Origin: Ga0077555 sp964500805
GTDB taxonomy: Bacteria > Pseudomonadota > Alphaproteobacteria > Rhizobiales > Hyphomicrobiaceae
Assembly (NCBI GenBank): GCA_964500805.1
Contig: CAZCQH010000009.1
Span: 61,685 to 125,684, forward strand
Reading direction: 5' to 3'
DNA length: 64,000 nt
This document shows, in pieces, positions 23,465 through 32,324 of the stretch; within the stretch, counting starts at the first letter, position 1; the number at the start of each line of letters is the position of its first letter. The notes beneath the pieces were generated by a model, which was given only the letters and a program-made list of their open reading frames with translations, was not told where the DNA came from and did no database searches. The position numbers were made by a program, and so were the translations under genes.

Positions 23465-25126
23465 CTACCGCTGCCGTGTCTTGTAGTTCGGGTGCACCCA
23501 CACGGGGGCCTTCTCTTGCGGCAGCCCGGGGCGGCCGCGGATCGCGTCCGCGAGCTTCTCCGCCATCATGATCGTCGGCACGTTCAGATTGCCGCTCACG
23601 ACATCGGGCATGATCGAGGCATCGACGACGCGCAAGCCCTCGACGCCATGCACCCGGGCGCTGCCGTCCACGACGGCCATGTCGTCCGTTCCCATGCTGC
23701 AGGTGCATGAGGGGTGATAGGCGCTCTCCGCCTTGTCGCGGACGAAACGATCGATGTCGGCGTCGGTCGTGACCTTAGGTCCCGGCGCGAGCTCGTTGCC
23801 GCGGAAGGGATCGAACGCCTTTTGGTTGAAGATCTCGCGCGTCAGCTTGATGCCGGCGCGCATCTCGCGGCGATCCTGCTCGGTTTGCATGTAGTTGAAC
23901 AGCACGCGCGGGTGCTCGCGCGGATCCTTAGACTTGAGCTTGACGAAGCCGCGGCTCGTCGGGCGCATCGGGCCGATATGCGCCTGATAGCCGTGGCCCT
24001 CGGCCGGTGACGACCCGTCATAGCTCACCGCCATTGGCAGGAAGTGATATTGCAGGTCGGGATGGAGAACGCCCGGCTCGCTGCGGATGAAGCCGCCCGA
24101 CTCGAAATGGTTCGTGCCGCCGAGGCCCTTGCCGGTCAGGATCCATTCGACGCCGATCTTGAGTTTGGCGATCGGGTTGGTGGCGCTGTAGAGCGTGATC
24201 GGCTGCTTGCAGGAAAACTGGACGTAAGCCTCGATGTGGTCCTGTAGGTTCTCGCCGACGCCGGGCAGGTGCTGGACGACGGGGATGCCGAGCGCCTTGA
24301 GTTCGTCGGCGTTGCCGATCCCCGACAGCATCAGCACTTGCGGCGAGTTGATCGCGCCGCCGCTCAAGATCACCTCGCGCTTTGCCCGCGCGGTGGCGAC
24401 GTGTCCGCCCTTGACGTACTCGACGCCGACGGCGCGGCGCCCCTCGAATATGATGCGCGTGACGAGCGCGCGCGCCTTGACCTCGACGCCGCCCCGCCGC
24501 TCGGCCGGGCGAAGGTGGGCGCACGCCGCGCTCCAGCGCCGTCCCTTGTAGGTCGTCATGTCCATCCAGCCGAGGCCTTCCTGCTGGTAGCCGTTCATGT
24601 CCTCGGTCACGGGATAGCCGGCCTGCCGGCCCGCCTCGATGAACGCCTGATAGAGCGGGTTCTTGCTCGACCCCGTGGTGACGAAGAGAGGCCCAGAGTC
24701 CCCGCGGTAGGCGTCGCCGCCCTTGAGCCGGGTTTCGGATTTCTTGAAATAGGGCAGGCAGTTTGCGTACGACCAGTTCTCGAGTCCCTGCTTCCTCGCC
24801 CACGCGTCATAGTCGAAGGCATGACCGCGGATATAGACCATGCCGTTGATCGACGATGAGCCGCCGACCACGCGTCCGCGCGGACAATGCATCCGCCGCC
24901 CGTCCATGAACGGCTCGGGCTCCGTCTCGTAGTGCCAATTGTACTTGGTGCCGGCGAGCGGATAGGCGAACGCCGAGGGCATGTGAATGAAGATGCTCCA
25001 ATCCTGCGGCCCGGCCTCGAGCACCAGCGCCTTGACGCCCTCGTCCTCTGTCAGCCGGTTGGCGAGCACGCATCCCGCGGACCCCGCCCCGATGATGATG
25101 TAGTCGTATTCTTCAGGAGCGTTCAT
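23465..25126 (-). CDS. betA: Choline dehydrogenase
   Basis: BetA oxidises choline to betaine aldehyde, and can take the aldehyde further, passing electrons to the respiratory chain. At 553 residues it is the usual length. It is a GMC oxidoreductase: FAD loop IIIGAGSAGCVLANRL (10-25), signature RGRVVGGSSSINGMVYIRG, second signature GGAINSPQVLMLSGIG, and the C-terminal active-site region AYHPSCTCSMG with NLNVPTIMMAEK. Choline specificity is inferred from overall BetA likeness and from betB lying 59 bases upstream on the same strand. Confidence 0.93.
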   Translation of the reverse strand: MNAPEEYDYIIIGAGSAGCVLANRLTEDEGVKALVLEAGPQDWSIFIHMPSAFAYPLAGTKYNWHYETEPEPFMDGRRMHCPRGRVVGGSSSINGMVYIRGHAFDYDAWARKQGLENWSYANCLPYFKKSETRLKGGDAYRGDSGPLFVTTGSSKNPLYQAFIEAGRQAGYPVTEDMNGYQQEGLGWMDMTTYKGRRWSAACAHLRPAERRGGVEVKARALVTRIIFEGRRAVGVEYVKGGHVATARAKREVILSGGAINSPQVLMLSGIGNADELKALGIPVVQHLPGVGENLQDHIEAYVQFSCKQPITLYSATNPIAKLKIGVEWILTGKGLGGTNHFESGGFIRSEPGVLHPDLQYHFLPMAVSYDGSSPAEGHGYQAHIGPMRPTSRGFVKLKSKDPREHPRVLFNYMQTEQDRREMRAGIKLTREIFNQKAFDPFRGNELAPGPKVTTDADIDRFVRDKAESAYHPSCTCSMGTDDMAVVDGSARVHGVEGLRVVDASIMPDVVSGNLNVPTIMMAEKLADAIRGRPGLPQEKAPVWVHPNYKTRQR

Positions 25127-25185
25127 GGCTTACTCACGTGAGCGGTGCGCCGGCAGCCGGCGCAACAGGTGTTGCCATTGGCACG

Positions 25186-26643
25186 TCATTCGTAAGGGCA
25201 CTGCACCGGACCGAGCTCGACGAACACGCTCTTCAACTGCGTGTAGTGCTCGATCGCGGCCTGTCCGTTCTCATGGCCGATGCCCGATTCCTTCATGCCG
25301 CCGAACGGCATCTCGATCGGCGTGACATTGTAGTTGTTGATCCAGCAGATGCCGGCCTCGAGCCGGTGGGCGACCCGGTGCCCGCGGGCGAGATCGCGCG
25401 TGAACACGCCGGCCGCAAGCCCGAACCGCGTCGCATTGGCGCGCTCGATCACCTCGTCCTCGTCGCTGAAGGTGAGCACCGACATGACCGGGCCGAAAAT
25501 CTCCTCGCGCACGATCGTCATGTCGTCGGTGCAGCCTGCGAAGATCGCGGGCGTGACGAAATTGCCCCGGTCGAACGGCGGCTCCGTGATCTGCTCGCCG
25601 CCAAAGACGAGTGTCGCGCCCTCGCCCTTTCCGGCCGCGACATAGGACAGCACCTTCTCCATGTGCGGGCGCGAGATCAGAGCGCCAATTTGCGTCTCAG
25701 GCGCAAGCGGTGCGCCTACGCGCAGCTTCTTCGTGCGCTTGACGAGGAGATCGAGGAATTGATCGTGAATGTCGCGGTGCACGTACACGCGCGTGCAGTT
25801 GGTGCAGATTTCGCCCTGGGTGTAGAAATTGCCGAGCATGGCGGCGGAGACGGCCTGGTGCAAGTCGGCATCGGGGAAGATGAGGAGCGCGGATTTGCCG
25901 CCAAGCTCCATCGTCGCGCGCTTCATCGAGGCGGCGGCCGCGGCGAGCACTTTCTTGCCCGTGACAATCGATCCCGTGAGCGAGACTTTGGCGATGCGGT
26001 CGTCGCTGGCCAGAAGCGCGCCGGTCCGTCCGTCGCCGTGAAGGACGTTGAAGACCCCGTCCGGAAGCCCGGCCTCGGTGTAGATTTCGGCAAGCTTGGC
26101 CGCCGTCGTCGGCGTCATCTCCGACGTCTTGAAGATCATCGCGTTGCCGCAGGCGAGCGCGGGCGCCGACTTCCAGCACGCAATCTGGATCGGATAGTTC
26201 CAGGCGCCGATCCCGGCGCACACGCCGAGCGGCTCCCGGCGCGTGTAAACGAAGGCATTGTTGAGCGAGATCTGCTCGCCCCTGAGCGAGCCGGCGACGC
26301 CGGCGAAATATTCGATGCAATCGGCCCCGCTCGCCACATCGACGGCCTCGGCCTCCTGGATCGGCTTGCCGGTGTCCTGAACCTCGAGCTCGGCAAGCTC
26401 GCGGTTGCGGGCCCGCAAAATGTCCGCCGCCCTGCCGAGCACGCGCCCGCGCTCGGCGCCCGAGAGCGCCGACCAGCTGAGGAACCCCTTCTGCGCCGAA
26501 GCGATGGCGCTATCGACCTCGGCGTCGAGAGCGATCTCGACGCGCGAAATCAACTCCCCGGTCGCCGGATTGACGTTGTCGAAGACGGGAGCTCCGGCCA
26601 CGCCGGCATAACGGCCATCGATATAGCTCGGAAGTCTATGCAT
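25186..26643 (-). CDS. betB: Betaine aldehyde dehydrogenase
   Basis: BetB oxidises betaine aldehyde to glycine betaine with NAD(P). It is a 485-residue aldehyde dehydrogenase: substrate-channel WNYPIQIACWKSAPALACGNAMIFK, general-base glutamate in MELGGKSALLIF, nucleophile cysteine in GEICTNCTRV, and late motifs EEIFGPVMSVLTF and EMPFGGMKESG. The frame is open to 26727 but MHRLPSYIDGRY at 26643 is the normal BetB start. First gene of the betBA operon, divergent from the AraC-type regulator gene. Confidence 0.94.
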   Translation of the reverse strand: MHRLPSYIDGRYAGVAGAPVFDNVNPATGELISRVEIALDAEVDSAIASAQKGFLSWSALSGAERGRVLGRAADILRARNRELAELEVQDTGKPIQEAEAVDVASGADCIEYFAGVAGSLRGEQISLNNAFVYTRREPLGVCAGIGAWNYPIQIACWKSAPALACGNAMIFKTSEMTPTTAAKLAEIYTEAGLPDGVFNVLHGDGRTGALLASDDRIAKVSLTGSIVTGKKVLAAAAASMKRATMELGGKSALLIFPDADLHQAVSAAMLGNFYTQGEICTNCTRVYVHRDIHDQFLDLLVKRTKKLRVGAPLAPETQIGALISRPHMEKVLSYVAAGKGEGATLVFGGEQITEPPFDRGNFVTPAIFAGCTDDMTIVREEIFGPVMSVLTFSDEDEVIERANATRFGLAAGVFTRDLARGHRVAHRLEAGICWINNYNVTPIEMPFGGMKESGIGHENGQAAIEHYTQLKSVFVELGPVQCPYE

Positions 26644-26964
26644 GACGGCACAACCCCGTTGGGTTTGACTGCAATTGAGCCCTTTGGCGGCAATCGGGCG
26701 CGCCCGGAAGCGACGCAAAGGACGCAAGCGGCGACAGCTCTGGGCAACGCCTCCTCATCGGACGACCGAGCAAAATCGGTTGTCGCTGCACTGCAACATG
26801 CGGCGAGCGAAACCTTAGCACGGAGATGACCTTGGCATTATTCCTATATAAAATGACCGCATCAGGTTGACGATGGCTTTCGAGCGGGCATCACGCCGGC
26901 GCGAGCCGAGAGGCGCCCCGGTGAGGAATGAGCCGGCTCGACGCTGCAACCAGGACCTACGGCC
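26644..26964. promoter_or_regulatory. Divergent promoter region between betB and the AraC-type regulator
   Basis: These 321 gene-free bases separate the two divergent starts and must hold both promoters. An AT-rich patch around 26837-26856, reading TTTTATATAGGAATAA on the minus strand, is the best -10-like element for betBA. I see no clear inverted repeat that I could name as the regulator's site. Confidence 0.4.
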
Positions 26965-28053
26965 GTGCTGAAAGCGACCACAGAGTTGCAGACGACCTGC
27001 AGAATAGGGTTCCTAACCCTCAGCGAGTTTTCGATGATCGCTTTTACCAGCGCGGTCGAGGTGCTGCGCATGACCAACCATCTGTGCGAGAAGGATTATT
27101 ATTCCTGGTCGGTCATCACGATGGACGGCGCGCCCGTCCCCTCGAGCAGCGGGCTCACCGTGCAGCGAACGACGACCTACGACGAGGCCGGCCCCCTCGA
27201 CATCGTCTTCGTCTGCGGCGGCACCAATGTCGAGAAGTATGCCGACGACCGCGTCCTCGCGCTGCTCCGCCGCCTCGCGCGCAACGGCGTGGTGCTCGGC
27301 GGGCTGTGCACGGGGACTTTTGCGCTGGTGAAGTCGGGCCTCCTTGACGGCTATAGATGCACGATCCACTGGGAGAACATGGCAAGCCTTCGCGAAGGCC
27401 ACCAGCGCGTCGATTTCCTCGAGGAGCTATTTGTCATCGACCGCGACCGCATCACATGCACCGGGGGAATTGCTCCCATCGACATGATGCTGGCACTTGT
27501 CCGGTCGCGTTTCGACAAGAGGCTCGTCGGCGAGATTTCCGACCAGTTCATTCTCGAGCGCGTCCGCGACAGCGACGATCGCCAGCACATTCCGCTTGCG
27601 GCGCGGATCGGGTTCAATCACCGGGCGCTGGTCAAGGTCGCGACCCTTATGGAAGCGAACTTCGAGGAGCCGCTCTCGGCGGTCGAGCTCGCGAAACAGG
27701 CCGGCCTCTCGCTCCGCCAGGTGCAGCGCATGTTCCAGCAGAGCCTCGACACGACGCCCAGCAAGTACTACCTCAGGCTCCGCCTGCGCCGCGCCCGCGA
27801 GCTTCTCCTACAGTCGCGAATGTCGATTACCGAGATCGCGATCGCCTGCGGCTTCCAGTCGACATGCCATTTCAGCAAGTGCTACCGCGCGCTCTACGGA
27901 CGGACCCCCCGGAGCGAGCGCCAGCCGGCAGGCCGGGCGGGGCACCCGCCCACTCCGCCGGATCGCCAACCGGCCGACCGGGCCGAGCCCGCCGCTCCGG
28001 TCGTGCCGCGCCTGCGCAAGCCGGCCGGCCGGGTCAAGGCCGTGGCACCTTAA
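26965..28053 (+). CDS. GATase1-AraC regulator of choline/betaine catabolism (GbdR-like)
   Basis: A 362-residue transcription factor with a DJ-1/PfpI-like N-terminal domain (about 10-200; GFLTLSEFSMIAFTSAVEVLRM, GGLCTGTFAL, TCTGGIAPIDMMLALV) and a C-terminal AraC helix-turn-helix pair (about 225-320; VELAKQAGLSLRQVQRMFQQSL, ITEIAIACGFQSTCHFSKCYRALYG). This is the GbdR/CdhR layout, which activates choline, betaine and carnitine genes in other proteobacteria. The start is a GTG at 26965. A proline- and arginine-rich 45-residue tail follows the DNA-binding domain and is not typical. The position between betBA and choXWV supports control of choline use. Confidence 0.9.
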   Translation: MLKATTELQTTCRIGFLTLSEFSMIAFTSAVEVLRMTNHLCEKDYYSWSVITMDGAPVPSSSGLTVQRTTTYDEAGPLDIVFVCGGTNVEKYADDRVLALLRRLARNGVVLGGLCTGTFALVKSGLLDGYRCTIHWENMASLREGHQRVDFLEELFVIDRDRITCTGGIAPIDMMLALVRSRFDKRLVGEISDQFILERVRDSDDRQHIPLAARIGFNHRALVKVATLMEANFEEPLSAVELAKQAGLSLRQVQRMFQQSLDTTPSKYYLRLRLRRARELLLQSRMSITEIAIACGFQSTCHFSKCYRALYGRTPRSERQPAGRAGHPPTPPDRQPADRAEPAAPVVPRLRKPAGRVKAVAP

Positions 28054-28424
28054 ACGCGCCGCTTGCGGCGCGCTGCCCCCAGATGTCGCAATTGGGAAAT
28101 TGCCGAACTTCTCCAGGTGCAGCATTGGGGCACTCGCGAGCAGGCTGGGGCTGCGCGACGCAGGTGACAATGGGAGAAAACGCCCTGGTCCGGCTGTCCG
28201 GCCGGGTGTTGCTCAAGAAGATGCCCCGCCACGCGAATCGTGCCGCTCGAGGCGCGTTGTCGCCAGATGATGTCGCAATTGGGAAATTGTCGGGGTTTTC
28301 TAGGTGCATCATTGGGGCACTTGCGAGTAAGCTGGGAGTGCTCGACGCAGGTGACAATGGGAGAAAACGTCCTGGCCCTTCTGTACGGCCAGTGTCGCTC
28401 AAGAAGATGTTCCTCCACGCGATC
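28051..28424 (+). repeat. 187-bp tandem duplication in the choX leader
   Basis: Two diverged copies of one unit lie head-to-tail between the regulator gene and choX, at about 28051-28237 and 28238-28424. Anchors keep a 187-bp period: ATTGGGAAAT at 28091 and 28278, TGGGAGAAAA at 28171 and 28358; GCTCAAGAAG at 28211 and 28397 (186). Shared blocks include GTCGCAATTGGGAAATTG and GACGCAGGTGACAATGGGAG. Neither copy holds a coherent gene. It most likely duplicates a promoter or regulator-binding segment for choXWV. Confidence 0.8.
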
Positions 28425-28441
28425 CAACACTAGGAGTGGCC

Positions 28442-29368
28442 ATGAAACGCGTATTGATATCGGCCGCACTTGCCTTCGGCCTCATTGGCGGCGGTGCCGC
28501 AAAGGCGGAAGACGCGGCTTGCCAGAAAGTTCGCTTCGCGGATGTCGGCTGGACCGACATCCAGGTGACGACCGGAGTGGCGCAGGTGCTCCTCGAAGCC
28601 CTGGGCTATGAGCCCGTCGTCAACACGCTCGCCGTGCCGGTGACCTACGCCTCGCTCAAATCCAAGGACCTCGACGTGTTCCTCGGCAACTGGATGCCGA
28701 GCATGACGGCCGACGTTGGCCCCTATCTCGAGGACAAGTCGGTCGAGTCCATCTCGGTGAACCTCGACGATGCCGGCTACGGTCTCGTTGTGCCGCAATA
28801 CGTGGCGGACGCCGGCGTGAAGAGCCTTACGGATCTTGGCGCCCACAAGGACAAGTTTGACGGCAAGATTTACGGCATCGAGGCGGGTAACGACGGTAAC
28901 CGCATCATCAGCGAAATGATCGCCAAGCCCGAGAACAAACTCGAAGGCTTCGAGCTGGTCGAAAGCTCGGAGGCGGGCATGCTGACGCAAGCCGAGAAAG
29001 CCATGAAGAACAACGATTGGATCGTGTTCCTCGGCTGGACGCCGCATCCGGTCATGGGCGAGATGAAGATCGCCTATCTCGACGGCATGGGCGATTCGGG
29101 GTTCGGCGCCGCGAAGGTCCACACCAACGTGCGGGCCGGCCTGCTCCAAGAGTGCCCCAACCTCGGCAAGTTCCTCAAGAACCTCAAGTTCAACCTCGCC
29201 ATGGAAGGCGCGATGATGGCGCCCGTGCTCAAGGACGGCGCGGACCCCAAGGCAACGGCTCTGGCTTGGCTCAGGGCGAACCCGGTCGCGGCGAATCCGT
29301 GGCTCGAGGGCGTCACGACCTTCGACGGCAAGGATGGACTGGCGGCCGTGCAGGCTGCGTTGCAATAA
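28442..29368 (+). CDS. choX: Choline ABC transporter periplasmic binding protein
   Basis: ChoX captures choline in the periplasm for the ChoXWV importer. The ATG at 28442 has AGGAG five bases upstream; a GTG two codons earlier overlaps that site and is less likely. The protein has 308 residues, with a signal peptide (MKRVLISAALAFGLIGGGAAKA) and an OpuAC-type fold: VRFADVGWTDIQVTT, LGNWMPSM and FLGWTPHPVMGEM. The tryptophans and tyrosines in these segments form the aromatic cage for the trimethylammonium group in studied homologues. First gene of the choXWV operon. Confidence 0.94.
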   Translation: MKRVLISAALAFGLIGGGAAKAEDAACQKVRFADVGWTDIQVTTGVAQVLLEALGYEPVVNTLAVPVTYASLKSKDLDVFLGNWMPSMTADVGPYLEDKSVESISVNLDDAGYGLVVPQYVADAGVKSLTDLGAHKDKFDGKIYGIEAGNDGNRIISEMIAKPENKLEGFELVESSEAGMLTQAEKAMKNNDWIVFLGWTPHPVMGEMKIAYLDGMGDSGFGAAKVHTNVRAGLLQECPNLGKFLKNLKFNLAMEGAMMAPVLKDGADPKATALAWLRANPVAANPWLEGVTTFDGKDGLAAVQAALQ

Positions 29369-29457
29369 TCTCGTCGCTCTGACGAGCCCACCCCCAAAGG
29401 CAGGCGGCCGTACGGCCGCTCTGCCCGGGGTGGCGCCTCGCCCCAGGGGAGGGACCG

Positions 29458-30315
29458 ATGGATCCGATTTCGAAGCTCTTCACCGACTGGAAGCTTCCCG
29501 TCGGCAAGTGGGGCAAGTCGTTCATCGACTTGATCATCGAACATTTTCAGTGGTTCTTCGACGCGATCTCCGCCGCGCTCGGTTGGGCCGTCGAAACCAG
29601 CTCCTATCTACTTTTGCTGGTCCCGCCGCTTCTGCTGGCGGCGGCCATCGCCGGGATCGCCTACTGGCTGCAGCGCTCGAAGTGGCTTGCGCTTGGCGTC
29701 TTTGTCGGACTCGTCTTCATCCTCAATCAGGGGCTTTGGAAGGAGACCGTCCAGACGCTCGTGCTCGTCAGCGCGGCGACCGCCCTGTCGATGGCGATCG
29801 GCGTGCCGCTTGGCATCTGGGCGGCGCACAAGCCGCATGTTTGGCGCTTCACGCAGCCGATCCTCGACCTCATGCAGACGATGCCGACCTTCGTCTACCT
29901 CATCCCCATTCTCATTCTGTTCGGATTGGGAGCGGCGCCCGCCCTTGTCGTCACCATCATCTTCGCCATGCCGGCGCCTGTCCGCATGACCTATCTCGGC
30001 ATCACTTCGATCCCCAGACCCATGATCGAGGCCGGCGAGAGCTTCGGCGCAACCAAGCGCCAGCTCCTGTGGAAGGTCGAGCTGCCGGCGGCTCTGCCCT
30101 CGATCATGGCCGGTCTCACCCAGTGCATCATGCTGTCGCTGTCGATGGTGGTGTTTGCCACCCTGATCGGCGCGCCGAGCCTCGGCAATCCGGTGAACAA
30201 GGCGCTGGCCAATCGCAACATTCCGCTCGGCATCGAGGCGGGCCTCGCGATCGTCATCCTGGCGATCATCCTCGATCGCGCGCTTTCGGTAAAACCTGCT
30301 GGGGTGAGGAAATGA
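29458..30315 (+). CDS. choW: Choline ABC transporter permease
   Basis: A 285-residue permease of the proline/glycine-betaine uptake family. An N-terminal amphipathic part (MDPISKLFTDWKLPVGKW, FIDLIIEHFQWFFDAI) precedes the membrane core. The ATPase-contact EAA loop reads PMIEAGESFGATKRQLLWKVELPAALPSIMAG, followed by IMLSLSMVVFATLIGAPSLG, all hallmarks of ProW/ChoW. GGGGAGGGACCG precedes the ATG. The stop overlaps the choV start (ATGA). It lies 89 bases after choX. Confidence 0.94.
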   Translation: MDPISKLFTDWKLPVGKWGKSFIDLIIEHFQWFFDAISAALGWAVETSSYLLLLVPPLLLAAAIAGIAYWLQRSKWLALGVFVGLVFILNQGLWKETVQTLVLVSAATALSMAIGVPLGIWAAHKPHVWRFTQPILDLMQTMPTFVYLIPILILFGLGAAPALVVTIIFAMPAPVRMTYLGITSIPRPMIEAGESFGATKRQLLWKVELPAALPSIMAGLTQCIMLSLSMVVFATLIGAPSLGNPVNKALANRNIPLGIEAGLAIVILAIILDRALSVKPAGVRK

Positions 30316-31502
30316 GCGTCGCCGTCGATTTCAAGCATGTCGACATTATGTTCGGCAAGGACATCCCTGCCGCTCTGAAAATGGTCGATGCCGGCGCCAG
30401 CCGCGCCGAGATCCTGGCCAAGACCGGCTCCGTGCTCGGCGCCGCGGACGCCACCCTCACCGTCAATGAGGGCGAGATCTCGGTCCTCATGGGCTTGTCG
30501 GGCTCCGGCAAGTCGACCGTGCTCAGGGCCGTCAACGGGCTCAACAAGGTGGCGCGCGGGCAGGTGCTCGTGAAGGACGGCGACCGCATGGTCGATGTCG
30601 CGTCCTGCGATCCCGACACGCTACGCCACATCCGCCAGAAGCAGGTTGCCATGGTGTTTCAGCAATTCGCGCTTCTGCCCTGGCGGACGGTGCGCGAGAA
30701 TGTCGGCTTCGGGCTCGAGCTTGCCGGCGTTCCGGAGCCCCAGCTTACGGAGCGCGTGGACCAGCAATTGAAGCTCGTTGGCCTCGACGCTTGGGCGAAC
30801 AAGCACGTGCACGAGCTCTCGGGCGGCATGCAGCAGCGCGTCGGCCTCGCCCGGGCCTTCGCCACCGACGCGCCGATCCTCTTGATGGATGAGCCGTTCT
30901 CGGCGCTCGACCCCCTGATCCGTACCAAACTTCAGGACGAGCTCATTCAGCTGCAGAAGTCGATCAAGAAGACGATCCTCTTTGTCAGCCACGACCTCGA
31001 GGAAGCGCTCAAGATCGGCAACCGCATCACCATCATGGAGAGCGGCCGCATCGTACAGTCGGGACCGCCGGAGGACATCGTGCTGAGACCGGCCGACGCC
31101 TACGTTCAGGATTTTATCTCGAACGTGAACCCGCTCTCGGTGTTGACGGCGTGGAACGTGATGCGCAGCGTGCACGATCTCGAACGCACGGAGGACGGCT
31201 GGCTGTGGCTCGATCTCCGCAAGACCACGCGCTTCAAGGTCAACGGGCAAGGCAAGGTCGAGGCCGCCCATTGCAACGGCAAGAGCGCCGAGTGGGTGTG
31301 TTGCACCGAGGTCGAGAAACCGGTGCCCGAGGGTTCAACGCCCGTCTATTGGGCGCGGCCCGGCACGACGCTCAAGATCGTGATCCTCGCCATGCACAAA
31401 TCGGGGATGGCTCCGGTTGCGCTGTTCGACGACGACGACCGCTTCGTCGGCTCGATCGGCGTGAGGAACGTGCTAAAGGCGATTTTGCGCCGCGGCGACT
31501 AA
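30312..31502 (+). CDS. choV: Choline ABC transporter ATP-binding protein
   Basis: A 396-residue ATPase: Walker A GLSGSGKST, Q-loop VFQQFALLPWRTV, signature LSGGMQQRVGLARAFA, Walker B ILLMDEPFSALDPLIR and switch SHDLEEAL. After the ATPase domain comes a C-terminal CBS-like region ending VGSIGVRNVLKAILRR, the usual regulatory part in ProV/ChoV proteins. An unusual insertion rich in Trp and Cys (WNVMRSVHDLE, then GKSAEWVCCTEVEKP) lies in that region. The upstream open frame reaching 29334 overlaps choW in another phase and is not part of the protein. Confidence 0.94.
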   Translation: MSVAVDFKHVDIMFGKDIPAALKMVDAGASRAEILAKTGSVLGAADATLTVNEGEISVLMGLSGSGKSTVLRAVNGLNKVARGQVLVKDGDRMVDVASCDPDTLRHIRQKQVAMVFQQFALLPWRTVRENVGFGLELAGVPEPQLTERVDQQLKLVGLDAWANKHVHELSGGMQQRVGLARAFATDAPILLMDEPFSALDPLIRTKLQDELIQLQKSIKKTILFVSHDLEEALKIGNRITIMESGRIVQSGPPEDIVLRPADAYVQDFISNVNPLSVLTAWNVMRSVHDLERTEDGWLWLDLRKTTRFKVNGQGKVEAAHCNGKSAEWVCCTEVEKPVPEGSTPVYWARPGTTLKIVILAMHKSGMAPVALFDDDDRFVGSIGVRNVLKAILRRGD

Positions 31503-31544
31503 CCGACCGGCGCGGCGAGGCCGGCTCTCCGTGGTCGGAAGCCG

Positions 31545-32324
31545 TTAGAAATCGACGAGCCGATTTGTCCTCAAATAGTTGAGGACGACTTGCGCCTTAT
31601 CGACGGCAGTCCCCTCGGAAGCGACAACGCCGCCCTTGGCCTCGCTGACAACTGCCGCCCGCATCCTCTCATGCGCGGGCCGCCTTTCCTCCGCTTTCAA
31701 GCGCACGGGCCGGCGCGGCGTCTGCTCGACCGTCCAGGGCCACGCGCGGGCGTCCGCGCCGAGCCCATCGGTCGCCGGAGAGACGGGGACGATACGGCCG
31801 GAAAGGCGGCGCGCGTAAGCGTATCGCAGTCTGACCTGGGTCAGCGGATGAACCGCGAGAATGGCCGGTAACGACACCGCCACGCCGCGGCGGCGCCCCT
31901 TGGGCAGGAATTGACGGACGAGCGCCTCCGCTCCCTCGATTTCGGCATCGAGGACGTTGGCGACCACGGGCCGGCCGAGCACTTTGGCCAGCGCATAGGG
32001 AAACAGTCCGCTTCCCGCTCCGCTTTCGGCCCGGCTGCCGACGAGAACGAGATCGACATCCCTCAGGAGGCCGGAAAGCGCGCCGACGGGATCGCGACCC
32101 TTCGCAGCGGCGACAACCTCGATCGTGCCCGCGCCAAGCGCCAGGTAGTCCTGAAGCGCCGGCTCATCGATCGCGCCGGCATGAATGATCCTCAACGCAT
32201 CGCCGGCAAGTCTTTGCCCGAGCGCGAGCGCGACAGCATCGCCGCGGCAGGCCCGCGGCGCTCCCGTGACCGGGTGGCGCCCCGCCGAGATCAGCACTGC
32301 CGCCTTGACCGTGCCCACCGTCAT
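31545..32324 (-). CDS. etfB: Electron transfer flavoprotein beta subunit, demethylase-linked
   Basis: A 259-residue divergent EtfB. The ETF beta fold is recognisable from VLISAGRHPVTGAPRACRGDAVALALGQRL, the central VDLVLVGSRAESGAGSGLFPYALAKVLGRP and the later LPAILAVHPLTQVRLRYA. With EtfA it should accept electrons from the DgcAB dimethylglycine demethylase and hand them to the quinone pool. Last gene of the long sox-dgc operon; its ATG overlaps the etfA stop. A C-terminal charged extension differs from housekeeping EtfB. It converges on choV with 42 bases between stops. Confidence 0.88.
   Translation of the reverse strand: MTVGTVKAAVLISAGRHPVTGAPRACRGDAVALALGQRLAGDALRIIHAGAIDEPALQDYLALGAGTIEVVAAAKGRDPVGALSGLLRDVDLVLVGSRAESGAGSGLFPYALAKVLGRPVVANVLDAEIEGAEALVRQFLPKGRRRGVAVSLPAILAVHPLTQVRLRYAYARRLSGRIVPVSPATDGLGADARAWPWTVEQTPRRPVRLKAEERRPAHERMRAAVVSEAKGGVVASEGTAVDKAQVVLNYLRTNRLVDF

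Noticed and set aside
28051..28424. Possible CRISPR array or IS remnant in the repeated choX leader
   Set aside because: Only two long diverged units in tandem, no short identical repeats with unique spacers, no transposase or terminal inverted repeats. I saw no CRISPR array anywhere in the window.
29334..31502. Apparent 722-codon fusion protein ending in ChoV
   Set aside because: The first 326 codons overlap choX and choW in another phase. ChoV starts at 30312 with an ATGA overlap.
31504..31539. Imperfect CCGACC/GGTCGG pairing between the convergent choV and etfB ends as a bidirectional terminator
   Set aside because: The stem is interrupted, the loop is long and there is no T-tract on either strand.
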